64,000 bases of DNA from Allorhizobium paknamense (GTDB lineage: Bacteria; Pseudomonadota; Alphaproteobacteria; Rhizobiales; Rhizobiaceae), in the NCBI RefSeq assembly GCF_030815125.1, contig NZ_JAUSWH010000014.1, positions 62,001-126,000 on the forward strand, written 5' to 3'. This document shows positions 18,516-25,807 of this stretch, piece after piece; position 1 is the first letter of the stretch; every line of letters begins with the position of its first letter. Below the pieces are notes generated by a model, which was not told where the DNA came from, did not search any database, and was given only the letters and a program-made list of their open reading frames with translations. The translations under genes were made by a program, and so were the position numbers.

Positions 18516-19839
18516 GGCTTCTTTTATGGTGGTTGGCGCGCTGTTAGGCGCGACGGCAATGAGCGTCATCTATTCGGCCGGAGTGCCGGCCCAGGCGGCC
18601 AGCAATTCCACCTATAAGGAACTGGCGATCTTTGGCGACGTATTCGAACGCGTGCGTGCCCAATATGTAACGCCGCCGGATGAGAAGAAGCTGGTGGAAG
18701 CGGCCATCAATGGCATGCTGGCCTCGCTGGACCCGCATTCGAGCTACATGAATGCCGAGGAAGCGGCGGACATGCAGACCGAAACCAAGGGTGAGTTCGG
18801 CGGCATCGGCATCGAAGTCACGATGGAAGACGAGATGGTCAAGGTCATCACGCCCATCGACGACACGCCCGGCGCGCGCGCCGGCATCCTTGCCGGTGAC
18901 CTGATTTCCGAAATCAACGGCCAGCCGGTGCGCGGCATGCAGCTTTCCGACGCCGTCGAGAAGATGCGCGGCCCGGTCAACACGCCGATCAAGCTCACCA
19001 TTCTGCGCAAGGGCGCGGACAAGCCGATCGAGCTTTCCGTCACCCGTGAAATCATTCCGATCCGGGCCGTGAAGTCGCGCGTCGAGGGCGATGTCGGCTA
19101 TCTGCGCATCATCAAGTTCAGCGAAAAGACCTATGACGACCTGGAAGCGGCGATCAAGAAGATCAAGACCGACGTCCCGGCCGACAAGCTGAAGGGCTAT
19201 GTGCTCGACCTGCGCCTCAATCCGGGCGGCCTGCTCGATCAGGCAATCTACGTGTCGGATGCCTTCCTGCAGAAGGGTGAGATCGTCTCCACCCGCTCGC
19301 GCGATCCGGAAGATACCCGCCGCTTCAATGCCACCGCAGGCGACCTGACCGATGGCAAGCCGCTGATCGTGCTCGTCAACGGCGGTTCGGCCTCGGCCTC
19401 GGAAATCGTCGCGGGCGCCTTGCAGGACCTGAAGCGGGCAACGGTCGTCGGCACCCGCAGCTTCGGCAAGGGCTCGGTTCAGACCATCATCCCCATGGGC
19501 GACAAGGGCGCGCTGCGGCTGACCACGGCGCTCTATTATACGCCGTCCGGCAAGTCGATCCAGGGCACGGGCATCCATCCGGACGTGGTGGTGGAACAGC
19601 CGCTGCCGCCGGAATTGCAGGGCAAGGTGCGGGCGGAGGGTGAATCCTCGCTGCGCGGCCACATCCAGGGCCAGAGCGAAACGGAAGAAGGCTCCGGCTC
19701 CTTCGCCTATGTGCCGCCGGAAACCAAGGACGACGTGCAGCTCAACTATGCGCTCGACCTGCTGCGCGGCACCAAGACCGATCCGTCCTTCCCGCCGGAC
19801 CCGGCCAAGGCCGTGGTCGAGAACATGAAGAAGAAGTGA
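18505..19839 (+). CDS. ctpA: CtpA-type carboxy-terminal processing protease (S41)
   Basis: A 444-residue periplasmic serine protease. It has a signal peptide (MIRKASFMVVGALLG to VPAQA), a PDZ domain (about 85-165, with GIGIEV and GDLISEINGQPV), and an S41 core with the Ser-rich motif NGGSASASEI (293-301) and the catalytic lysine Lys322 in FGKGSVQ. It processes envelope proteins and peptidoglycan enzymes. The ATG at 18505 has GGAAAGG 7 bases upstream, inside the envC end. The pairing of an amidase activator with CtpA is conserved in alphaproteobacteria. A strong terminator follows. Confidence 0.95.
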   Translation: MIRKASFMVVGALLGATAMSVIYSAGVPAQAASNSTYKELAIFGDVFERVRAQYVTPPDEKKLVEAAINGMLASLDPHSSYMNAEEAADMQTETKGEFGGIGIEVTMEDEMVKVITPIDDTPGARAGILAGDLISEINGQPVRGMQLSDAVEKMRGPVNTPIKLTILRKGADKPIELSVTREIIPIRAVKSRVEGDVGYLRIIKFSEKTYDDLEAAIKKIKTDVPADKLKGYVLDLRLNPGGLLDQAIYVSDAFLQKGEIVSTRSRDPEDTRRFNATAGDLTDGKPLIVLVNGGSASASEIVAGALQDLKRATVVGTRSFGKGSVQTIIPMGDKGALRLTTALYYTPSGKSIQGTGIHPDVVVEQPLPPELQGKVRAEGESSLRGHIQGQSETEEGSGSFAYVPPETKDDVQLNYALDLLRGTKTDPSFPPDPAKAVVENMKKK

Positions 19840-19845
19840 TCCATA

Positions 19846-19876
19846 CAATGCCGGTTCTCACGAACCGGCATTTTTC
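19846..19876 (+). terminator. Rho-independent terminator after ctpA
   Basis: ATGCCGGTTC (19848-19857), loop TCAC, then GAACCGGCAT (19862-19871), followed by TTTTC. It begins a few bases after the stop codon and separates ctpA from the deacetylase gene. Confidence 0.9.
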
Positions 19877-19939
19877 TTGAACGGCGCGTTCGGCGCGGGC
19901 ATGGTCTGACCCATCGCAAAGCTGATTCGGGACAGAATT

Positions 19940-21112
19940 TTGGGCGTCGATCTTCACGCACCGCTGGGGCAGCAGGACCGGTCGCGCAAACGCCGCAACC
20001 GGGCATGGCAGCATGGTCTGTGGGCCGGCCTGCTCGGCCTCGGCGTGCTTTCGCTTTCCCTCTATACGGCCTTGCAGCCGGTGGCGCTCTCAAGCGTCGC
20101 TGCCCTTCGCGATCCCGGTCCCGCGCCCGAAAAGCCAGTGGTGCAGGACAAAGGCGCCATGCCGACCACCATCCAGCGCTCCCCCACCTCCGGCGCCAAT
20201 ATCCAGCGGTCCACACTGGCGGATGGCTCGGTCGTGACGACCTACAAGCCCGCCGCGCGGGACGGCAATGGTCCTGCGCTGATGAGCGCGAGCCGGATCG
20301 GTCAGGACCCGCGTTCGGCCACTCTTCCCAATCCTGACCTGCTGGAGGAAAGCCCGGTGGGCCGCCTGCCGGTGATCGGGCCGGACGGCCTGCGCCCGGT
20401 GGAGCAATATGCAAGGCCCTGGTCGGGCGCCCACGGCACCCGCATCGCCATTGTCGTCGGCGGCCTTGGCCTCAGCCAGACCGGCACCCAGAAGGCAATC
20501 AAAACACTGCCGGAGGAGGTGACGCTGGCCTTTGCCGCCTCGGGCAACAGCCTCAGCCGCTGGATGCAGGATGCGCGGCGCGGAGGCCATGAAATACTTT
20601 TGCAGGTGCCGATGGAACCGCTGGGCTATCCGGGCAACAATCCAGGCCGTGGCACGCTGCTGGTGGACAGGCAGGAGGCGGAGATCTTGCAGGAGCTGCA
20701 CCGCGCCATGGCGAGCATGACCAATTATACCGGCCTGATGAACTATATGGGAGGCCGTTTCCTCTCCAGCACGCAAGCCCTGGAGCCGGTGATGCGGGAC
20801 ATTGCCGGGCGCGGATTGCTGTTTCTGGATGATGGCGGCTCCGCCCAGTCGCTCAGCGACGGCGTCGGCAAGGCGCTGAACATGCCACATGCGACGGCGG
20901 ATGTGCTGCTGGACGACCAGTTGCAGGAGCAGGCCATTCTGAAACGGCTCGATGAGTTGGAACGGGTGGCAAAGCGCAATGGAGCGGCCATCGGCGTCGC
21001 CTCGGCCTTTGACGAAAGCATTGCCGCCATTGCCAAATGGGCCCATGAAGCCAAGGCGCGGGGCATTGAGATTGTCGGTGTTTCCGCCATTGCGTTGCAG
21101 GCGCAGGAATGA
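19940..21112 (+). CDS. Divergent polysaccharide deacetylase (YibQ/DUF610 family)
   Basis: A 390-residue protein with a cytoplasmic basic start, one membrane anchor (GLWAGLLGLGVLSLSLYTAL, about 26-46), a Pro-rich linker, and a divergent NodB-like domain from about 165 (TRIAIVVGGLGLS, EILLQVPMEP, NYMGGRF, LLFLDDG). The family is usually found beside envC and ctpA and is thought to act in the envelope, but its substrate is not known. The start is a TTG with GGGACAG upstream; no in-frame ATG precedes the membrane segment. It follows ctpA by 100 bp across a terminator. Confidence 0.85.
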   Translation: MGVDLHAPLGQQDRSRKRRNRAWQHGLWAGLLGLGVLSLSLYTALQPVALSSVAALRDPGPAPEKPVVQDKGAMPTTIQRSPTSGANIQRSTLADGSVVTTYKPAARDGNGPALMSASRIGQDPRSATLPNPDLLEESPVGRLPVIGPDGLRPVEQYARPWSGAHGTRIAIVVGGLGLSQTGTQKAIKTLPEEVTLAFAASGNSLSRWMQDARRGGHEILLQVPMEPLGYPGNNPGRGTLLVDRQEAEILQELHRAMASMTNYTGLMNYMGGRFLSSTQALEPVMRDIAGRGLLFLDDGGSAQSLSDGVGKALNMPHATADVLLDDQLQEQAILKRLDELERVAKRNGAAIGVASAFDESIAAIAKWAHEAKARGIEIVGVSAIALQAQE

Positions 21113-21147
21113 AGCTGTGTTTTTACGCTTTTCTCGGGACAATGCTC

Positions 21148-21292
21148 TAGGGTGTGTGGGGCTTCAGTTTTGGGGGAGGCGAAAACGGTGATTTTCGAGA
21201 ACCGGAGCGGAGTGTACTTGAGTACATGAGCACCGGAAGCGCAGGAAATTGCCGTTTGCAGCCCGCCCAAAGCTGAATACCCACACACCCTA
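21148..21292. repeat. 145-bp imperfect palindromic element
   Basis: The outer arms TAGGGTGTGTGGG (21148-21160) and CCCACACACCCTA (21280-21292) are perfect. Inner pairs include TTCAG/CTGAA, TTTGGG/CCCAAA and an ACGG/CCGT block. The centre is TGTACT-TG-AGTACA (21213-21226), whose midpoint coincides with the midpoint of the whole element. It fills nearly all of the gap before rppH, and a remnant of repeat A (near 21130-21149) abuts its left end. It occurs once here. Confidence 0.75.
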
Positions 21293-21311
21293 ATTTGAAA
21301 GTGAGACGGCT

Positions 21312-21830
21312 ATGACCCCCATCAAGGCAGAAGACCTTCCCTACCGCCCCTGTGTGGGTATCATGGTGCTGAACAGCCAAGGGCTTGTCTGGGCGGGACG
21401 GCGAATTCCGCTGGAGAATTCGGAATATGATGGCTCGCCGCAGCTCTGGCAGATGCCGCAGGGCGGCATAGACGAGGGCGAAGATCCGCTGGCGGCGGCC
21501 TATCGCGAACTTTATGAAGAAACCGGCATGCGCAGCGTGACTCTGCTGGCCGAAGCCCCCCGCTGGATCCATTATGACCTGCCGCCGCAATTGCTCGGCA
21601 TTGGCCTGAGAGGCAAGTATCGTGGCCAGACGCAGCGCTGGTTCGCCTTCCGCTTCGAAGGCGACGAAAGCGAAATCGCCATCAATCCTCCGCCCACCGG
21701 AGAGCATGCCGAATTCGACGCCTGGGCCTGGAAGCCGATGCGCGAATTGCCGGAGCTGATCGTGCCTTTCAAGCGTGCCGTCTATGAGCAGGTTGTCGAG
21801 GCATTCCGGCATCTCGACCCCACGGCGTAA
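21312..21830 (+). CDS. rppH: RNA pyrophosphohydrolase RppH
   Basis: A 172-residue Nudix hydrolase that converts 5'-triphosphate RNA to monophosphate and so starts mRNA decay. The Nudix box GX5EX7REUXEEXGU is intact at residues 51-73 (Gly51, Glu57, Arg65-Glu66, Glu69-Glu70). [11 protein letters not shown] and QLWQMPQGG are typical of RppH, and the length is normal. It lies 19 bp after the 145-bp palindrome. Confidence 0.95.
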   Translation: MTPIKAEDLPYRPCVGIMVLNSQGLVWAGRRIPLENSEYDGSPQLWQMPQGGIDEGEDPLAAAYRELYEETGMRSVTLLAEAPRWIHYDLPPQLLGIGLRGKYRGQTQRWFAFRFEGDESEIAINPPPTGEHAEFDAWAWKPMRELPELIVPFKRAVYEQVVEAFRHLDPTA

Positions 21831-21889
21831 TACGCCGGTCCTGAGGGGCTTTTCCGGGCTATATCCCAAAAATAAGCTTCCCTTCCCTA

Positions 21890-21993
21890 CTGCATAATTC
21901 CTTAAATCGGAATCGATTTAAGGCTAAAATTATGCAGCAGATTTAAGTGCTACAGCGTCCTTTGTGCGTTTGATAAAACGCACGGCGCTGTAG
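21890..21993 (+). repeat. Family CD ~104-bp bipalindromic element
   Basis: Palindrome C (21890-21937) runs from CTGCATAATTCC to ATTATGCAG around TTAAATCGGAATCGATTTAA. A short linker (CAGATTTAAG) leads to palindrome D (21950-21993), from CTACAGCG to CGCTGTAG with arms built on TGCGTTT and AAACGCACG. The same composite recurs at 37433 and, inverted, at 55936. Confidence 0.88.
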
Positions 21994-22018
21994 GGAACAA
22001 AAGCACCTGCCATACGTT
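21994..22018 (+). promoter_or_regulatory. EcfG/RpoE2-type promoter upstream of rpoH2
   Basis: GGAAC (21994-21998), a 16-base spacer, then CGTT (22015-22018). This matches the general-stress ECF sigma consensus of alphaproteobacteria, GGAAC-N18-TT. In S. meliloti rpoH2 is known to be under RpoE2 control, which fits. The -35 box abuts the end of palindrome D directly. Confidence 0.7.
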
Positions 22019-22103
22019 TCCTTGGCATCTTCGCAGGATTTTTATCCCGCAGAGATCCAAGCGGCATTCTGCTGCGTATATCAGACTGACGGAACATTTT
22101 AAC

Positions 22104-22155
22104 GGTGTGAAGGTGCTCACACCATGATGGGGTCAGCCGTCCGCATCGCGGACGG
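22104..22155 (+). promoter_or_regulatory. Two hairpins in the long rpoH2 leader
   Basis: GGTGTGA-AGGTGC-TCACACC (22104-22123) and CCGTCCG-CATCG-CGGACGG (22137-22155) are perfect 7-bp stems in the roughly 230-base leader between the predicted EcfG promoter and the rpoH2 start. The ribosome site itself (GGAGG near 22251) is not in either stem. Confidence 0.4.
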
Positions 22156-22259
22156 AAACCGGATCTGCGGGTGGATCAACCATCCCGTACGGTTTGCCAC
22201 CCCGTTTTGGTCGCCGCTCCCACTTCAGACGCCCTGCCCCGTTCCGAATGGAGGAAGCA

Positions 22260-23120
22260 ATGAATTCCGTGCAGGCAGACAAGAAGCTCATCAAGTTCGC
22301 CATGGCCGCGCCCTATCTGGAGCGGGATGAGGAGAAGGAACTGGCATTGCGCTGGAAGGATTCAGCCGACCAGAATGCCCGCAATCGCATTGCCCTTGCT
22401 CACATGCGCCTCGTCATCGCCATGGCCTCCAAGTTTCGTGGCTTCGGCCTGCCCTTGAGTGACCTTATACAAGAAGGTTACATAGGGCTTCTTGAAGCCG
22501 CGGCAAGGTTTGAACCTGCGCGCGATGTACGTTTTTCTACCTATGCCGGTTGGTGGATCCGCGCCTCCATGCAGGATTACATTCTACGCAACTGGTCGAT
22601 CGTGCGCGGCGGCACGAGTTCCTCGCAGAAAGCGCTGTTCTTCAACCTGCGCCGCCTTCGCGCCAAGTTGGCCCAGGGCGACCAGCGCCTGACCGATCAG
22701 GCCATTCATGAGGAAATCGCCACGGCGCTTGGCGTCAGCGTTGCGGATGTGCAAGCCATGGATGCCCGGCTTTCAGCCAACGACACCTCTCTTCAGGCCC
22801 CGGTTTCCCAGAACAACGGGGGGGACGGGATCGAGCGGCTGGACATGCTGGCCAGCGACGAGCCGCAACCGGACGAACAGGTGACAGACATGATCGACGG
22901 CGAGCGGCGCCTGCGCTGGCTGAAGGGCGCCATGAATCGTCTCAATGAACGCGAGACACGCATCATCCGCGCCCGCCGTCTGTCCGAAGATACCGCGACG
23001 CTTGAGGAACTGGGCAGCGAGCTTGGTATTTCCAAGGAGCGCGTCCGCCAGATCGAAACGCGGGCGTTGGAAAAACTGCGCCACGCGCTGGTCGAAGCCC
23101 ATCCCGAAATGGCGGGATGA
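22260..23120 (+). CDS. rpoH2: RpoH2-type heat-shock/stress sigma factor
   Basis: A 286-residue sigma-70 family factor of the RpoH group. Region 2 contains LIQEGYIGLLEAAARFEPARDVRFSTYA split over regions 2.1-2.4. The RpoH box QKALFFNLR is at 123-131, and region 4 has ELGISKERVRQIETRALEKLR. The ATG at 22260 follows GGAGGAAGCA, while upstream in-frame ATGs have no ribosome site. Rhizobia carry two RpoH proteins. The EcfG-type promoter upstream points to RpoH2, the general-stress relay, rather than RpoH1. An A-B repeat mosaic follows. Confidence 0.88.
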   Translation: MNSVQADKKLIKFAMAAPYLERDEEKELALRWKDSADQNARNRIALAHMRLVIAMASKFRGFGLPLSDLIQEGYIGLLEAAARFEPARDVRFSTYAGWWIRASMQDYILRNWSIVRGGTSSSQKALFFNLRRLRAKLAQGDQRLTDQAIHEEIATALGVSVADVQAMDARLSANDTSLQAPVSQNNGGDGIERLDMLASDEPQPDEQVTDMIDGERRLRWLKGAMNRLNERETRIIRARRLSEDTATLEELGSELGISKERVRQIETRALEKLRHALVEAHPEMAG

Positions 23121-23142
23121 GCAAACTTCCTTTCGGCGTTAG

Positions 23143-23187
23143 AGCATTTCCAGGAAAAGTGGAAACCGGTTTTCCGTCCGGAAATGC
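23143..23187. repeat. Family A palindromic repeat
   Basis: GCATTTCCAGG, then the AAACCGGTTTT core and GGAAATGC, is the same unit as at 10423. It precedes a family B element in an A-B order, as at 10478-10622. Confidence 0.85.
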
Positions 23188-23201
23188 GTAGAAACAAAGA
23201 G

Positions 23202-23302
23202 CTAGAGCGCCGATCTGATTGAATCAGATCGACCCTCTAACGTTTTCTTTTTGCAGCATAATCTTGATCATCCTCGTTTCACTCCGGTCGGATCATGCTC
23301 TA
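23202..23302 (-). repeat. Family B ~100-bp bipalindromic element at the M48 gene end
   Basis: Read on the minus strand it starts TAGAGCATGATCCGACC and ends GGCGCTCTAG. The reading frame that is open in the thiB and thiP copies is closed here by TGA (GGATGATC). Its outer arm provides the TAG stop of the M48 protease gene (complement of 23300-23302). Confidence 0.88.
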
Positions 23303-24817
23303 TTCCGAGACGATCTTGACCCGGCTTCCCGGCGGCGGCGTCTGGCCGACGGGAATGGCGTTCATGACGCGGAAAAGTTCAAGCTTCCGGTCGGTGCCCA
23401 TCATCCGCGATGACAGGGTGGCCAAAGTATCTCCCTGGCCCACGGTGATGACCCGCACACGCAAGGGCTTCAGCGTCTGCGCCTCCTGCGGCGTGATCCG
23501 CCGGAAGGTGCGGCGCAGTGTGTCCGCCGTCGATTGCAGTTGATCGCTGCCCTTCGGCACGGCGGTCAGGAAACGGAAGATCTGGTTGCCCAGCCGAATG
23601 ACGGTAATATCGAAATCCCAGCGATCCGCCGAGGCGCGGGCGGTGGCGGCCTCCATGCCGTTCACCGTGGTCTGTTGCACTGTTTCCGGCAACAGGCCGG
23701 TGACCCAGCCACTGGAAATATAATTGGTCAGGCTGCGGTTTTCGGTATCCGCCACGCCGTCGAAGCGGATGGCGACATCGCCGGGGCCGGTCGCCATCAC
23801 CGCTTCCACCTTGTTGTCGATCTGGAAACCGTCCGGCACATCGAAGCGGATGCCGAGCGTGCCGTGCAGGAAGGTCTGGCCACGCACATAGCCTTCCTGC
23901 GGACTGTCGCCATAGAGCAGACCGTCGATGCCGTCGAGGAAGTAATCCCGCCCCTTGTCGCCGGTGGACCCCTCGGGGCCGAAGGCGCGGGCATGGGCGC
24001 GGGCCAGTTCCACGCGCTGCGGCGTGGAAGGGTGGCTGGAAAGGAAGTCCATGCTCTGATCCGCTGTCGGATCGGTGGAATTGAAATGCTGGTAGGCGGC
24101 CATGGAATCCAGGAAGCGCGCCGCCGCATAGGGATCATAGCCAGCTTCGCCCAGAGTGCGGATGCCGATCATATCCGCCTGCAATTCCTGCTGGCGGGAA
24201 AAGGCCGCCAAGCGCAACTTGCCGCGCGCCAAAGCCTGCTTGCCTGCCAGATCGGAAGACAGCACCTCCGCCACCACGCGGCTGGCAATGACCTCCGCCT
24301 CTTCGCGGCGCTGCCGCTCAATGCCGTGATTGGCGGTGACATGCGCCATTTCATGCGAGAGCACTGCCGCCACTTCCGAAGCGTCATTGGCAAGCGCCAG
24401 AAGACCCCGGGTGACATAAAGATAGCCACCCGGCAGCGCAAAGGCGTTGATGGCGGGCGAATTCAGGATGGTGATGCGATAGGACTGTTTCGGATTTTCC
24501 GACACGGCCGTCAGCGCACCGGCAATCTTGGCCACCAGCCGTTCGGTCTTCTGATCGTGATATTCGCCGCCATAGCTTGCGACAATGCGCGGGTGCTCGC
24601 GGGCTCCCATCTGGGCACGCGGATCGTTCTTCTGCACCTGCTCGACGATCTGCGGCGTCGAGGAAGGCGAAACGCTGGCCTGATAGGATTGATCGAAAAG
24701 CGACTGGCAGCCACCCAGCGCCAGAATGAGCGCAAGCCCGCCAATCTGGCCCGCCCGGCGGTGGCGCAATGGCCAGCCAGTGCGTGACGCAGAATGCTGT
24801 GGTCCGGACAGGGTCAT
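23300..24817 (-). CDS. Periplasmic M48 metalloprotease lipoprotein (BepA-like)
   Basis: A 505-residue protein. It has a lipoprotein signal (LALILALGGC, Cys37), an M48 catalytic domain with HEMAH (His155, Glu156, His159) and the ligand region QELQADMIG, then a C-terminal part that ends in a LysM-like segment (VRVITVGQGDTLATLSSRM). The family (BepA/LoiP/YfgC) cleaves or assists outer-membrane proteins. It differs from HtpX, also in this window, by having a lipid anchor and no membrane segments. GAAAGGG precedes the ATG. The TAG stop comes from a family B repeat. It stands alone, convergent with rpoH2. Confidence 0.9.
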   Translation of the reverse strand: MTLSGPQHSASRTGWPLRHRRAGQIGGLALILALGGCQSLFDQSYQASVSPSSTPQIVEQVQKNDPRAQMGAREHPRIVASYGGEYHDQKTERLVAKIAGALTAVSENPKQSYRITILNSPAINAFALPGGYLYVTRGLLALANDASEVAAVLSHEMAHVTANHGIERQRREEAEVIASRVVAEVLSSDLAGKQALARGKLRLAAFSRQQELQADMIGIRTLGEAGYDPYAAARFLDSMAAYQHFNSTDPTADQSMDFLSSHPSTPQRVELARAHARAFGPEGSTGDKGRDYFLDGIDGLLYGDSPQEGYVRGQTFLHGTLGIRFDVPDGFQIDNKVEAVMATGPGDVAIRFDGVADTENRSLTNYISSGWVTGLLPETVQQTTVNGMEAATARASADRWDFDITVIRLGNQIFRFLTAVPKGSDQLQSTADTLRRTFRRITPQEAQTLKPLRVRVITVGQGDTLATLSSRMMGTDRKLELFRVMNAIPVGQTPPPGSRVKIVSE

Positions 24818-25084
24818 GGTCTGCCCTTTCCCGACGCGGTCTTCAACCCCCAGCCTGTCACTCGAACTCCTGTCTCCTGTTTCGCTGCGCTCCGCTTCAG
24901 AGCCGATCCCGGCGTTCTGAGCGGATACTTAACATCATATTATCGAATTGGATAAAACCGTGCTCGAAACAAGATGGAGTGATTGGATAAGAAATTATTA
25001 ATAACCGCCTCTTTTCGTGCGATCTGCCCCTATCGCATGCCAGTTGTCCACGTCCAAAATAAGGCTGCCGCTTTTTGGCTCCGG

Positions 25085-25807
25085 TCAGCTTTTTCCAAGA
25101 AAGCGTTGCACCTCAGGTACATCCCGCATTGCGAAGAATTGGTTCTGGGGCACGAGGAAATCAAGCCGCCCCTGCTGCAGAAAGGCCACCTCGTCGGCAA
25201 GAGCCGCGACATCCTGCGGATTATGCGTCACCAGCAGCACCGTGCTGGCGGTTTGACGCTGGAGGCTGAGCAACAACTCCCCCATTTCCGCCCGAAGCCC
25301 CGGATCGAGCGCGGCAAAGGGTTCGTCCAGAAGCAGGATCGGTTTTCTGCGCACCAGCGCCCGCGCGAAAGCCGCCCGCTGGCGCTCGCCGCCGGAGAGC
25401 GTGGCAGGCTTGCGCCGCTCATAGCCGGCCAGACCGACATCGCTCAGTGCCCGGCTGATGGAAGCCCGGTCCTCAGCGTCCAGTTTCAGGCCGGGATGGA
25501 TGCCAAGACCTATATTGGTGGCGAGATCGAGATGGGCGAAGAGGTTATTGTCCTGAAAGATCAGCGAGACTGGCCGAAGCCCGGGCAGCTGCGCGGTCAA
25601 ATCCGCACCGGAAAACAGAATACGCCCCCGGGCCGGGCGCTCAAACCCGGCAATCAGATTGATCAGCGTCGATTTGCCAGCACCGGAAGGGCCGGTGATG
25701 GCCGTGATGGCGTTGGGTGCAAAGCGGGCATCGAAATGAAAATCGCGCGCGCCCAGTTGCAATTCGACGCCTTCAAGGGCAAGCGCGTCTTTCTCCCGTT
25801 CGGTCAT
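25085..25807 (-). CDS. thiQ: Thiamine ABC transporter ATP-binding protein ThiQ
   Basis: A 240-residue ABC ATPase energising uptake of thiamine and its phosphates. Walker A is GPSGAGKST, the Q-loop IFQDNNLF, the signature LSGGERQRAAFARAL, Walker B ILLLDEPFAALDP, and the switch His lies in VTHNPQD. The ATG overlaps the thiP TGA (ATGA), so the two are coupled. ThiB and ThiP precede it and a TPP riboswitch controls the unit. Within the related iron, molybdate and spermidine families, thiQ is supported by the operon context. Confidence 0.93.
   Translation of the reverse strand: MTEREKDALALEGVELQLGARDFHFDARFAPNAITAITGPSGAGKSTLINLIAGFERPARGRILFSGADLTAQLPGLRPVSLIFQDNNLFAHLDLATNIGLGIHPGLKLDAEDRASISRALSDVGLAGYERRKPATLSGGERQRAAFARALVRRKPILLLDEPFAALDPGLRAEMGELLLSLQRQTASTVLLVTHNPQDVAALADEVAFLQQGRLDFLVPQNQFFAMRDVPEVQRFLGKS

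Noticed and set aside
21147-21869. Minus-strand open frame covering the 145-bp palindrome and rppH
   Set aside because: It is antisense to the Nudix box of rppH and its remainder translates a palindrome.
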